A stretch of 64,000 nt of DNA from Fallopia convolvulus (lineage: Eukaryota > Streptophyta > Magnoliopsida > Caryophyllales > Polygonaceae), in contig OZ024727.1 of the NCBI GenBank assembly GCA_964016875.1, positions 4,736,893-4,800,892 on the forward strand. Reading direction: 5' to 3'. A model generated the notes under the pieces. That model did no database searches. It was not told the DNA's origin and saw nothing but the letters and a program-made list of their open reading frames with translations. Both the position numbers and the translations under genes were made by a program. This document shows positions 1-10,972 of this stretch, one piece after another (within the stretch, counting starts at the first letter, position 1; every line of letters starts with the position of its first letter).

Positions 1-2411
1 TTTCAGCATTCAAGAAGGTTACAACATTCACTTCTTCGACTTGGGAGGTATGAGTAGGCCTCCTCTTGTTGATCTTCCCCTTCTTGGCACTTTTAACATG
101 GACCTTTTTGACCTTTAGTTTTTTGACTCTTTCAAGCCTTTGGAACACAGATGGACGAGATGCTTCATTTGTTGATGTCGTATCGAGTCTTTGAAAAACC
201 GACACTCGAGGAACGATTGCTTCTTCCTTGGAGAACATCTCTTGCTCCATTGGCGTCAATGTCATGGGATCTATAACACTTGCTGTCAAAAGTTCACCAT
301 CTAGCAAAACTTGCAAGTTGTCAAGAACATACTTGTTTAGCTTTTTTCATTGAATTTTATCCCTAGAGGAGGGTTTCAACCTTTGCACCTTAACTTGGGG
401 TTTCTCTTGTAATGAGGAAGGTTGATTGGAAGGGTTAGATGCTCCCCCCCCCCCATAATACAACTCTCTTGCTCTCAATCCCTTCTTCTCCAAAAACTTT
501 ATGGACAACCAAAGTGTCTTTTGGCAAAGACTGATCAATCTTGCGGAGAGGACAAGTATAACTAGTCATCAGAGAGTGCATAATCTTATCAACAGAAGTC
601 ATAGGTTTTTGCCCAACCTTTCTCTTATCTTTTGGTGTATATCTGAACAGGATCTTAGGTTGCGCGATCTTCTCCTCCTTTATTTCCTCAAGAGAAACAC
701 CAGATGTTTGGACATTTTCACGAGTTACCTCGTTCTTTTTAAGACTCTCAACACCATCACCTCCTTTCACAGACATCGAGGAGCAAAAGCTAACCGATTT
801 GTAAAACTTAGCATCGGCGTAATTCACATCTTCCCCACAAAAAGGGTTTTGATCTCCTCGGATGGTTCTTTCGTTTCCATCATCATCAGTATACCTCAAA
901 CATTGATGAAGTGTAGAAACAATGGACTTGCTTGAATGAAGCCAAGGTCGCCCTAACAAAGCATTGTAGGAGGTGTTGGCATCTATGACATGGAAAAGAG
1001 TGTCTTTGTACAAATCTTCCATCACCACTTTCAAGGCAATGGTTCCCATTTCTTTTTGCCCCACTTGGTTAAATCCTTGTATTGTGAGCAATGTGGGAGA
1101 TAAATGAGATGTTGTTAACCCTATTGCTTTCAAAGCCTTTAGTGGGAGAAGGTTTACCGCTGATCCACAATCCAAAAGGATGCGATTGACATTTGCATCT
1201 CCAATAGTGCCTGTGACATATAACGGCCTATTATGGTATTCACCACCTAATTGAAGGTCCTCATCTGAGAAGGTGATAACAGCCATACACGAAGCACATT
1301 GCATGGGTGAAGACAAGGAAACATCATCGACCTCCACTGGATCTACTTGATCTTTATAATCTTCAGGATCCATGAGAGCTTGGATAAGCGCCCTTCTAAG
1401 GTCATTTGACATTTGTAAGGCATCATAAACACTCAAATGTGCTGGAATGCGCTTGAGGTGTCCAACAACATCATATCGAACTTTCTCCTTATAAGGAGCA
1501 TCTCGAATTGACAGGGGAACCCTAGGAAGATTGCCCTTTTTAAGCCCATCTTTATCACCTTTCTCCTTTCGTTGTGCTGTAGAAGCTTGGTTTTTGACAT
1601 GCTCTTCAGAATTTGCCTCCGCTGGAGATCCATCTTTTTCCTTCCCCTTTTCTTTTGCTTGTGAAGGAAGTAGTTGGCGACCTGAACGAAGGAAAACTCC
1701 ATCGACCTCTTCTTGATCTCCTTCCTCATCGACGCTAGAGAACATACAACACTGCATGACTTCCTCTCCCCAAAATAGTTCCTCATCGTCATCATCATTT
1801 GAGGAATCATCTTTCAAAAGGTCTTTAGGAATGAAATCCTTCAAGGTGAAAGGGAGTCGTTGTGGTTGCACATACTCTTCGTCGGAGTCTGTTTGAAGTT
1901 TCTTTTCTTTCTTATTTTTCTTCTTTTTCTTTTTGTCCTTTTTGCTCTTCTTCTTGTTAGGTTCCCTTCCAATCATTCTGAAACCTGGAGGATTAGAGCT
2001 TTGATCGACTATTGGTCGAGGACTACTTCGTTTTGTAGACATTTGCCACTCGAAAAGGCTATCATCGTCCCCCTCGTCTTCTGAGAACAAATATTCAATG
2101 TCAGAACACGTCATGATCTCATACAACGTTGGTTGACCAGGCCCAGACCTTGGCATGTCGGGATATGCCCATACAATTCGAACATCATTATCATCTCGAA
2201 ACTCTATGGGTATGGCCATGTGAGGCAATGACACAGTAGGAATGCCTTCATTTTGAGGAACTTCTGACGATATCCCCAAAACTTCATCTTCATGATCCTT
2301 TATAGGTGAAGGTAATGCTTCAGTGATCTCCACCATTGAGATCATATTGGATGAAGTAGACGGCCCTTTTGACTTTGCTCCTTCTACCTCAATTTCTCCT
2401 TCATTGATCAT
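1..2411 (-). pseudogene. GY1 Ty3/gypsy protease region, frameshifted
   Basis: This is the protease part of a minus-strand Ty3/gypsy polyprotein. Reading from 2411, the N-terminal half is acidic and Lys-rich (KKKSKKDKKKKKKNKK near residue 150). A retropepsin-like domain follows near residues 400-500, with an ILLDCGSAVNLLP active-site stretch (Cys where Ser or Thr is usual) and a later LLGRPWL motif. The frame ends at 435 just after an 11-base C run on the plus strand (444-454). A second frame, 538-347, continues the same protein, which suggests a homopolymer frameshift. A further stop at 347 is followed by readable gypsy linker (RPSVFQRLE-type repeats) to the window edge. RT and integrase would lie outside the window. 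An in-frame TAG at 2429-2427 separates this part from gag. Confident about the family, less so about lineage. Confidence 0.8.
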
Positions 2412-2426
2412 ACGTTCAATTACATC

Positions 2427-3575
2427 CTAAAGGACGTAACAATCCTCAATCGTATGACCTAGAAGTCGATTGTATGGACAATATTTTGGATTATCCTTCA
2501 TGCCTACCTCGTTGGGTCTTTTTGGTTCTGGAAGCGTTAGAGCCTTAGCTAACATGAGCTCATCGAAGATCCCTTGAACATCATCATCATCAAAGGGATA
2601 CTTCTTTTGCTTCCTTTCTTGAAGCATAAGCCTTTTAGTGGGCTCCTTATTTTTACCCCTATCTTGGGTTTTGGAGTTGCCTTCCTTAGAGGATTTTCCA
2701 CTCGTCTTGACAAACGTCGTCATGGACTCGCTCTTCTTTTGCGGCTTTCTATCATCTTTTCGACTTTCATTCAATTGAGGTTGAGTAGATGTTGCTTTTC
2801 GTCGAGCAAGCTGACGTTCAACATTAGATGCTTTTGATACCAATGCATCAAATGACAGTGGTTCAGCACTACCAACATGCACTGCCAAATCTGGAAGCAA
2901 ATTGTTAGTGCACATTTGTACACAAGCTAACTCACTAAGCTTCTCGGGGCATTGTAGCCTCAAGCTTCTCCATCTTGCAATGAAGTCGTTAGCAATCTCA
3001 TTTGGCTTTTGGTGAGTATTCGCAAGATCCATGATGGATACCTTGGCTTTAGTGCTTACAAATTGAGCAAGAAACGCCCTTTGCAACTCGTCCCACGTTT
3101 CAATTGATCCTGGTTGAAGTTGAGTATACCAAGTAAACGCTGATCCTTTTAAGGATTGGACAAATTGGCGTATGAGCAAAGCGTCACTCAAAGCCGTTTC
3201 CCCACATGCTGAATAAAAGTGAGCAAGATGCTCATGTGGCGAACCATGAATCCCATCAAACTTATCAAAATTAGGCCTTTGATATCCTGGAGGAAAAGGC
3301 ACCACATCAAAATGAGTGGGATACGGTTTCCTGTAGCCCATAACTGGTGGGTTTTGGGAAACTTGGAATTCCTTGATGCCTTGGGCAATCATATCCCTAA
3401 TACCTTGAGGGGACATGTTTAAGGCACTATTTAAAGCCGAAGTACCACTTGGGCCTCCCTCCTCATGTGTTCTCACTTGCTCTTGTCTACTCTCTTGGTT
3501 TTGAATAGCAATTTGAGCTGAGAGGGCGGCAATTTCAGCATCTTTTTCATCCATCCTCTTTTGCATTTCTTGCAA
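2427..3575 (-). CDS. GY1 gag (Retrotrans_gag domain)
   Basis: This is the capsid-type domain of the same element. After a coiled-coil-like start (MQKRMDEKDAEIAALSAQI) comes a recognisable Retrotrans_gag core, roughly residues 105-250, with the landmarks FDGIHGSPHEHLAHFYSACGE, LKGSAFTWYTQLQPGSI, F..Q and FIARWRSL. The C-terminal end is basic and ends with DNPKYCPYNRLLGHTIEDCYVL, a zinc-knuckle-like C-x3-G/H-x-C remnant. The frame is the same as the frames on both sides, interrupted by one TAA upstream (3578-3576) and one TAG downstream (2429-2427). The codons around the upstream stop show no ATG at the very start, so this is a continuation of a longer gag rather than an independent gene. It would form the nucleocapsid shell if expressed. 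Confidence 0.8.
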   Translation of the reverse strand: MQEMQKRMDEKDAEIAALSAQIAIQNQESRQEQVRTHEEGGPSGTSALNSALNMSPQGIRDMIAQGIKEFQVSQNPPVMGYRKPYPTHFDVVPFPPGYQRPNFDKFDGIHGSPHEHLAHFYSACGETALSDALLIRQFVQSLKGSAFTWYTQLQPGSIETWDELQRAFLAQFVSTKAKVSIMDLANTHQKPNEIANDFIARWRSLRLQCPEKLSELACVQMCTNNLLPDLAVHVGSAEPLSFDALVSKASNVERQLARRKATSTQPQLNESRKDDRKPQKKSESMTTFVKTSGKSSKEGNSKTQDRGKNKEPTKRLMLQERKQKKYPFDDDDVQGIFDELMLAKALTLPEPKRPNEVGMKDNPKYCPYNRLLGHTIEDCYVL

Positions 3576-4605
3576 TTATTCTTCAATGCTAGCAGTGTCA
3601 GTCATCATGATAGGCATGTTGTCTACCTCATTTGTATTGGTGATACTTTCTTGACTCTTCTCTCCAATCATGGATGGAAAGTCATGCTCCTTGAAAGGCG
3701 AACTAACATCTCCATAAAGTGGAGATTCTACGGATTCCTCAATTGCCCTATTCTTCTTAGGCGTTGAAGGCGATGGTGGAGTTGGTGGTTGCGAAACCAC
3801 TTCAACATACATCATCTGCTTTGCTCTAGACCTCGTAATGGAGCCGATGTAAGATTGAGAGGTGGCCCTTTGAGGCATTGGAGCACTCGCAGAAGAACCC
3901 TTACCCTTTGGAGGGGCTTGAGAAACCTCGATAGCCTTTTGGTCCTTCTTGGGCGGAGGTGGTTTCACAATCTTCACCTTCGAAGCCTTCGACGGAGCTG
4001 TTTGTTTCCCTTTCTCGGTGTAGGAGGTCATGTTGACTTGCTCTACTTGATCGAGGTTGATCGGTACAGACCCGATCAGGATTTGTCGCGGGACAAAAAC
4101 CCGAGGGGTGACGATTGGTCTTGGTGAAATAAGGTCATGGGCCGCTTCTCTTAGAGTTGCCTTGGCTAACTCCAAGGCTGGAGACGGGGCAAGCTTAGCG
4201 AGTGGATTTTCTTTTCGGCGTTTGGATCCATTCTTCCGACCCCTCCTTCTTCGAGAACGCTTAGCCTTATTGTTGGTTGGGGTATCTTGAGTTGGTGCTC
4301 CACGAGACCCTCCGTCAGTCTTGATGACATGGATGGTTGGCCTCCCTTGGAACCCGCCCTTCATACGTTCCTCATTTTGTTGATGGGACGAGGAAGCATG
4401 AGTCTTGGCTCCCCATTTGGTAGAGGGTACCCTCCTCCAAGTGTTGATGAGGTCCATAATGATTCTCGAGCGGAATTTCAGCGACGATCGCATCCCTCTC
4501 TACATTGAACACCAACTTGAAGTTCCTTTGGCGAACGAAACGTCCACCCTTGATGAGGAACGTGGCTGGTAGTTTGTTAAACTTGATGGTTGCTCTTGGT
4601 GCCAT
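3576..4605 (-). pseudogene. GY1 gag N-terminal region, frameshifted
   Basis: The presumed start of the GY1 polyprotein is the ATG at 4605 (MAPRATIKFNKLPATFLIKG). That frame gives way to the main frame near 4450-4480, where the main frame continues as a Lys/Arg-rich, low-complexity region (KAKRSRRRRGRKNGSKRRK) followed by Pro/Ser-rich sequence. The main frame then runs to the TAA at 3578-3576. No domain is recognised in this part. N-terminal regions of this length and composition are common ahead of gag in plant gypsy elements. The switch of frame near the start indicates at least one indel, so the copy is unlikely to be translated as drawn. Confidence 0.55.
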
Positions 4606-4867
4606 TTTCTTGCAAAAAGAGACAAAATATTAGTATCTACATTATTAACCAAAATTACAAAGAAAGAAAAGGGTCCCACTGGGCGTGGCAAAAATATGTT
4701 AGACAAATTTGTTAAAAGAAAACAACTTTGTACAAACACATCTAATTTAATTTTTTTGAAGTTCGACCCTTATCTGTACATCTTTACAACTCTATGAATA
4801 ATATAGACACGGTGGAAACTTTTAGAGTTAATTTTTAATTTGAGCTGCACCCGAGTTATAACGGGTT

Positions 4868-5420
4868 GCCTACGTATCTCTTTAAAGAGAATCAAGCCTT
4901 ACGTAGTTCAAGGGTTTTGATTTTTTTTGGTTGGATTTTCATGCATCAGAGAAACGAGCCTATACCCACCTTCTAGGAAGGGTTGCCTAAACTCGGTTCA
5001 GCTATCATTTGCATGGCGTGGAGAAAATTAGACCCACCTTCTAGGAAGAGTTGTTTAATTCCTCCACTATAATTTTTTGGTTTAATTTTGATCATGCGAC
5101 TGAACTCGGCGATCATTTGATTTTTGCCAAGCATCCTACGTACCCTTTTGAAAGGGATCAAATCATACGTAGTTCTACCATTAGTCATTTTAATTTGTGG
5201 TTGTGATTGAACTCGGCGAGCATTTGCGCCTTATGTCGAGCTTCCTACGTACCCTTAATGTGATCAAATCATCGTAGTTCCGCCTAAAAAAGAACACTTT
5301 GAGTGTTGATTTAGGATTGTGTTTTCTAATTTGAAATTATGACTGAATTCGAGACCCATTTGGATTTAGTGTCGAATTTCCTACGTACCCGTTGATGGGA
5401 TCAAGTCTACGTAGTCCTTC
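4868..5420. repeat. Repeated CCTACGTA/TACGTAG hairpin-like motif, about five copies
   Basis: The words CCTACGTA and, some 20-30 bases later, ACGTAGT recur near 4868-4906, 5147-5175, 5246-5280 and 5380-5418. Each pair encloses a shorter inverted pair such as CTCTTTAAAGAG or CCCTTTTGAAAGGG. The paired words are reverse complements, so each copy could fold into a small hairpin. The copies sit in the presumed GY1 leader. Their role is unknown. Confidence 0.6.
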
Positions 5421-5837
5421 GAAAAATAGTGTGTTGATTTGTAATTTGCATGAAAATGCTTCCTTGCATGTACGTACACATGCAAACTAATCATGGTTTA
5501 ATTTTGAAAGGATTTTAGACATGGGCTAATCCATTGAAGCCCAGTGCATTTTATGTCTAGTGGGCTGATTTTGTATTCTACTATGGAAGAAAACCCACTT
5601 AGCATGTACCATGAGTCATGGCTCTTGCAATTTTCCTTAGAGCCATTAACTTCTTTTAACCCATATTTATAAACCATAATCAGATATGATTTCAGTTTTC
5701 GGTCTTTGGTATGGATCGATCTCCGATGAAAGGTCGACTTGGCTCTAACGATCATGATTGATCGCCATCTTGATCAGTAGCTAGTAAGCCTCCTCTTCAT
5801 TTTGATCTTGATTTAAAATATATAGCATGTTGGATAT

Positions 5838-5856
5838 GCGCGCGCGCGCGCGCGCG

Positions 5857-5889
<33 letters not shown>
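5838..5889. repeat. Compound microsatellite (GC)n(CA)n(TA)n
   Basis: About ten GC/CG steps pass directly into about eleven CA steps and then about five TA steps. Alternating purine-pyrimidine tracts of this kind can adopt Z-DNA and are usually length-polymorphic. Confidence 0.95.
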
Positions 5890-6686
5890 GTTCAAGGCAA
5901 AAGTTTCAGTTGCAATCTCCTTGGAAATTGTATACGTATAGTATATAGTCTTTGCAGCTTCTTTGCCATCTAAATTTTCTCCTTTGTGACGGGAGTTTTA
6001 TCTTGATTGAAGGCTTTGTTTTTGGACTCGATCGAATTTCGATCGCCACCATTCTTCTCACGTAAGCATAGGCTTGATCCCAATTTTATAATTGTCATAA
6101 GGGACTTTATGTGACCAAATTATATGATTTGCACTTGGTCGATCAAGTTCGTATGACCGGATATATGTCTCTAATGCATACGTGACCTTTGGTCGATCGA
6201 AGTTGGATCAACACCGCCACTTCAACACCATTATGACAATGGTAATTTACTTGTTCAAATATATAACCATTGTTATGTTATTCCTCTTATATGCACGTCT
6301 TGGCCAAGCCTCCATAAAATATGGCTCTTCTTTTGTGATTTAGCTAGGCAACAAAATGTGGATGCCCATATATCACCATGCTTCGACTTGAACGAGTTTG
6401 AAATTACTTTGGACTTGCCACCTTTGCTTTAAAATTGATATATAGCAACCACGCGTATACATCCATGCCAAACCTCTACAAGTAAATATATTTTCTATCA
6501 CAATAGATGATTTTGTACTCTATTTTTGATTGAGTACTCCATTAGACATGGACACAAACGTCATCGACTACGACTTTGGATGGGCGAAAACACTCCGTTT
6601 TAGGCCAGCGACGTCCATCTCGGTGCAAGGAGATCCGTCCTTGTCATAGAACGAGCCCTCGTTGTAACCGTGTTGTAGATGTGATC

Positions 6687-7180
6687 TGCGTAAGAGGCTC
6701 GAAACGGAATGTTTCTTCTCAAAACGGATGAAGTGATTACCCGTAAGAGGCTCGAAACGAAATGTTTCTCCTCAAAACGGATAACCTCCAATCATCTTCG
6801 GTGGCCTTCAATGGTAGTCATGAAGCCATCCCTTGTTGTAGTCATGAAACGAGCCTTCACTGTAGGCGTCTTGTGGAAGCGATCGCCCGTAAGAGGCTCG
6901 AAACGGAATATTTCTCCTCAAAACGGGTGAACCCTTATCTTTTTCCGTCTTTGAGGCATTGTGACATCTCCATGGGCTTTTTAATTTGAGTCTTCATCAT
7001 GACGTCTTTGACGCCTTTCTTCACCGAAACAACTCGAGGTGGTAGCCCCGATATTCATCTTGATATCTATCTCGGTGCAAAACGATCCTTCTTGGGTCTA
7101 GCTTGAGCCATCGTTGTGAACGTGTTGTAGATGCGGTCACCCGTAAGAGGCTCGAAACGGAATGTTTCTCCTCAAAACGG
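6687..7180. repeat. Four dispersed copies of a 40-bp word
   Basis: A word containing CGTAAGAGGCTCGAAACGGA and TTTCTCCTCAAAACGG occurs at 6689-6727, 6741-6780, 6887-6926 and 7141-7180. The first two are almost adjacent. Flanking phrases also recur (GGTGCAA..GATCC near 6621 and 7073; GTGTTGTAGATG near 6671 and 7121), so larger units of roughly 450 bp were probably duplicated. Short ORFs through these copies are incidental. Confidence 0.75.
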
Positions 7181-8126
7181 ACGAGCTCGAATCATCTCCG
7201 ATGGGCGTCGAGGGTAGTCAAGAAACGAACTCTCAGAACGGTATCAAAACTAGTCGATCACAAGCCTTAGAGGGGCATCGAACCGACCGATTTCGATCGA
7301 AGAACGGGCCTTTGCAGCATGTCTCATTCTGTTTTTGAACGAGTATACAACACACAAAAGTAATTAGTACATAAAAAGTTTAAGGAGAAGAACTCTTTAC
7401 CAATCTATGGTCTTGATTTTGATGGTAAAGCAACGAATATGTGTGTGTGATTTGCAGAAACTCTTCTGACTTGCACACGGTTGCTTATATTGTTCTTCCC
7501 CTATGCCTTGTATTTGCAATTTCTATAGAGTATTTTGTGTGTAGCTTAGACTTGCCCTTCTGTTCTTCCCTAAAATCAGACCCACTTTTTATACAAGCTT
7601 CAAACGTGGAAGACAAGTACATACAAAAGACGTTTTTATGCCCCCTTAATTAACACATTGAATATAGGTTAATTATGTCCCTTAATATTTAAACGTTACA
7701 TATGTACTACCTTGACTTCAATTTGAGGAGTTGGCAGCTCTGAATTCCAGCGCTTTATATATTTTATCATACGTGGGCTTTGAATTTAGGCCCAAATTTA
7801 ATGGAGCATAGAATACATATCTCCATGCATACTCACGTACATGCATATATATGATTTTTCTTGTTTAACAATTTGACATTGTTTTTAGTGGGCTAAGTTT
7901 GATGTGGTTGGCCCACATTAAGCCCAATTTAACGTGCAATATGTATAAATGCCTTATGAAATTTTCTTTGGCATTCATTCACACTCATGTTCTCATATAT
8001 ATGCAATTATTATGCATATATAACAAATCTTTCTCCCTTTTTTAAAATCACCCAACCTAGCATATATATACACATATATATATGCTTTTCTATTTTTTTT
8101 TGGTTTAACAGGCCATGTCACGAGTG

Positions 8127-8450
8127 TCGCGACAAGGTTGTGACAAGGCGTCGGCGCGCCAGCGCAAGGCATGTCGCGACACACTAGGTGTGGCACGACA
8201 AGGCCAAGGCACACGACGTAGCCAAGGCTGTCGTGACACACTAGGCGTGGCACGACGGGCCATGGTGTGCGGCGCACGCAAACCTCATGTCGCGATGCCG
8301 GTGGATGCGCCGTGGCTTGCGTAGACTCACGCGACAAGGGACGCCGTGGCTCAAGATATGGCACGGGTCCGGGCTCGAGTAATGGGTCCGTCGGAGCGCA
8401 CGGATAAATCATCCTCTTCTTGGCTTTCCGTCAGTGAGGGGGTCACATCA
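8127..8450 (-). mobile_element. GY2 3' LTR, truncated
   Basis: The stretch matches the GY2 5' LTR (15821-16320) in direct orientation. Its internal-side end is at 8450, where the minus strand reads PPT then TGATGTGA. Homology stops near 8127, so about 460 bp of the LTR (the part equivalent to 15361-15820) is missing. Within the kept part a 177-bp block is also absent, its breakpoints both reading GCCG. The region is rich in GTCGCGAC and GGCACGAC words. Confidence 0.8.
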
Positions 8451-9610
8451 CCCTCCCCCCTGGGTGGGAAGCATCCCCGTTTCCTCTTCATGATACTCGG
8501 GATCTACGTAAGGGGAGAGATCCGAGACATTAAAGGAAGCGGGAACATTGTATTTACCCGGAAGGTCGAGGATGTAGGAGTTGTTGTTGATGCGCCGAAG
8601 GACCTTGAAGGGTCCATCTCCCCTTGGGTGCAGCTTTGTCTTCCGAGCATGTGGAAAATGATCCTTGCGTAAGTGAAGCCACACCAAATCCACTGGCTCG
8701 AAGATCAATGTGCGTCACCCCTTGTTGCGTTTAGCGGCGTATTGATCCGAGCGCTTCAGCAACTGCACCTTGGTGCGCTCATGTAGGCGGCGGACATGCT
8801 CGGCGCGGTTGGCCGCGTGGACGTACTCATCGGGCTTGTATGGCAGCGACACCAAATCCATAGGCCTGCATGGGTTACGCCCGTAGACCACCTCGAAGGG
8901 CGTCATCTTCGTCGCAGAGTGAAAGGACATGTTATATGCAAACTCAACATGGAAAAGTAAGTCCTCCCACCGACGTGGGTTTGCCTTGAGCATCGTCCGA
9001 AGAAGAGTGCCCAAGGTCCGATTGGTCACCTCAGTCTGACCATCGGTCTGGGGTGATAAGCAGTTGAAAATAGGAGTCGTGTCCCTAACTTCCCCCAAAG
9101 CGTTCTCCAGAAATGGCTAACAATAGTTTTAGGAATACCGTGGAGCTTTACGACATGGTCAAAAAATAAATTCGCGATTTCCACCGCGTCATTAGTTCCC
9201 TTACATGCAATAAAGTGGGCCATCTTGGAGAACCGTTCCACGACTACGAAAATGGAATCTTTTCCACGCCTCGACGTTGGGAGGCCCGTGATAAAATCCA
9301 TGGAAAGATCTTCCCACGGGGCGTCCGATATCGGTAGAGGCGTGTAAAGCCCATGTGGTTGAGACCGAGATTTGGCAGTATGACACGGCACACAACCCTG
9401 ACAGTACTTGTTTACATCTCCTGCCATGTGTGGCCAGAAGAAATGCTCACGGAGTGCTGCCAATGCTTTGGCTAAAGTAAGCGACAGGCCTTTGCTCTTG
9501 AAGGAGTACGCCGCCAATACCATAGTCGGAAGCGTCACACTCGATCTCGAAGCGCTTGGAAAAGTCCGGCAATTGTAGGACCGAGGCTCGGCACAAAGCA
9601 TCTTTTAAGG
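8448..9610 (-). pseudogene. GY2 integrase, catalytic Asp deleted
   Basis: Pieces of a Ty3/gypsy integrase read in several frames. They comprise a zinc-binding part (HFFWPHM, then CQGC..CHTAKS), the core start (MDFITGLPTSRRGKDSIFVVV), GIPKTIVSHFWRTLW, and then HPQTDGQTE in the frame ending at 8715. The C-terminal barrel is at 8708-8448 (VWLHLRKDHFP, FKVLRRINNNSY, FNVSDLSPY). Between IVS and HFW the usual SDRD..FL segment is absent, so the second catalytic Asp of the DDE triad is gone. A frameshift near 9060 and a stop near 8712 break the chain further. This copy could not catalyse integration. Confidence 0.85.
8451..8465 (-). other. GY2 polypurine tract
   Basis: On the minus strand a G-rich run (GGGGGGAGGG) directly abuts the LTR start TGATGTGA. 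That is the expected place and composition of the plus-strand DNA primer of an LTR retrotransposon. Confidence 0.75.
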
Positions 9611-10421
9611 CCTCGAAAGCGGCCTCATGATGCGGCATCCATTTTATTGTGGCTGCCTTCTTGGTCAAAGAGTGAAGTGGCCCGGCGATAGAACTGAAGT
9701 CCTTGACAAATTGCCTATAAAACCCTACGAGCCCCAGAAAGGAATGAACCATAGTGGGGGTTGTTGGAGTTGGCCACTCACGGATGGCCTGGATTTTATC
9801 GGAATCCACTTGTAGGCCATCCTTGGATACGACGAAACCAAGAAAATTCGTCGTATCCGAACAAAACACACACTTGTCCAAGTTTACATACAAAGAATGT
9901 TCGCGGAGGCAATCTAACACCTGCCTAAGGTGCCCCGCATGAGAGTCCAAAGTCCTACTATAAATTAAAATGTCGTCAAAATACACGACGACGAAAAGTC
10001 CCAAAAATTTACGCAAAACAAAGTTCATTAATCGCATGAAAGTAGAAGGAGCGTTAGTGAGGCCAAAAGGCATCACCAACCACTCATAAAGACCGTGTTT
10101 GGTCTTAAAGGCCGTCTTCTACTTATCCAAAAGAGATTGGACTTGGCGCTGTAGCTCTTGGGTCTCCTTAGGAGACGCCCTATATGCAGCCCAGTTTGGC
10201 AATGAAGCGTCGGGAATAAGATCTATGCGATGCTCGATCCCCCTAATAGGTGGCAACCCGTCGGGGAGCTCGGCAGGCATAATGTCTGCATACTCCTGTA
10301 AAAGAGAAGCAATAGAGGGGGGTAGCTCATGTGTCTTATCAATTGTAATATTAAGTAAGGGACACAAAGAAAGAAAGAAAAACTCCCCTCGATGGATTTG
10401 ACGACGTCGCGGTGCCGACAA
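9447..10421 (-). pseudogene. GY2 reverse transcriptase and RNase H remnant, internal deletions
   Basis: The minus strand reads the RT entry (ELPDGLPPIRGIEHRIDL, QSLLDK) and then jumps at about 10119-10080 to KTKHGLYEWLVMPFGLTNAP. The catalytic YFDDIL box and the LGFVVSKDGL and GLVGFYRQF motifs follow. The normal fingers and palm stretch with the first catalytic Asp (VPKKDG through KIDLRSGYHQ in relatives) is missing. RNase H begins (FEIECDASDYGIGGVL, PVAYFSQS) but breaks off and runs straight into integrase sequence, so most of that domain has been deleted too. The loss of about 85 RT residues and most of RNase H makes the element enzymatically dead. Confidence 0.85.
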
Positions 10422-10960
10422 AGAAGCAATCGGTCTTGGACCATGCCGAGCAAAGGGGGATCGACGTCTTCGATACTCCGAGATGCGCCATGGGCGCCAC
10501 TTGGCTGGCTAGCAAATCCATGCCAATGATGCAAGATGGGGCCAGGTGCGCCGCTGGAAAGGTTCGGTACCGACCCAGCGCCATTCGGTACCGATGCTCG
10601 CGCGTTGCGTCGCGCGGCTGGCTGGACACTCGGTGTTTGAGGCTCGGCTTTTACCTTGCCTCGGCGCTCTTGTAGTAAAATGTCATGTGGAGCAGAATCA
10701 CGTCCATGGGCGCTAGAAACGCCGTTGGAACCCTTGGATTGGCCAAAAACGCCTTTAGAGGAGGTCGGTACCGAGGTGGAAGACTCGGTACCGAGGGCAC
10801 CATGTTGCGTAGGCGCGGCTGGGGCGGTCTCACGAGCTTTGGCTTGTTGCCTTTCGGCTTCATCCTGTAACGCTTCACTCGGAGACATAGGTAAGATGGT
10901 CACGCGTTTACCATGGTAATTGAACATGTAAGTGTTCAACCGGCCATCGTAAATCACGTG
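10422..10960 (-). pseudogene. GY2 protease-RT linker with repeated SVP codons
   Basis: This is the spacer between protease and RT. It starts with the conserved IYDGRLNTYMFNYHGKRVTILPMSP block near 10957, which is typical downstream of gypsy protease. An Ala/Pro/Ser-rich region of no recognised fold follows. The DNA contains four copies of CGGTACCGA, which translate as Ser-Val-Pro. Several frames overlap here, and which one was originally used is uncertain. Confidence 0.5.
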
Positions 10961-10972
10961 ACAGTCAAATTG

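Larger units (their letters stand above)
4606..8107 (-). mobile_element. GY1 5' leader and probable LTR sequence, boundaries unresolved
   Basis: No protein is supported in this 3.5 kb stretch. It lies upstream of GY1 gag and most likely holds its leader and 5' LTR. Sub-features are a set of CCTACGTA...TACGTAGTT motifs (4868-5420), a compound microsatellite (5838-5889), four copies of a 40-bp word (6687-7180) and a minus-strand TATA-like TATAAAAAG near 7585. I could not find a convincing tRNA-complementary primer site or matching LTR ends. Part of the stretch could therefore be unrelated intergenic DNA. Confidence 0.4.

Noticed and set aside
501..935. 144-residue plus-strand ORF
   Set aside because: It is antisense to the GY1 protease frame and has no recognisable domain.
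8115..8324. Plus-strand ORF also present at 15685-16035 with similar protein
   Set aside because: Both lie in the two GY2 LTR copies on the antisense strand. Similarity follows from LTR identity, and no domain is recognised.
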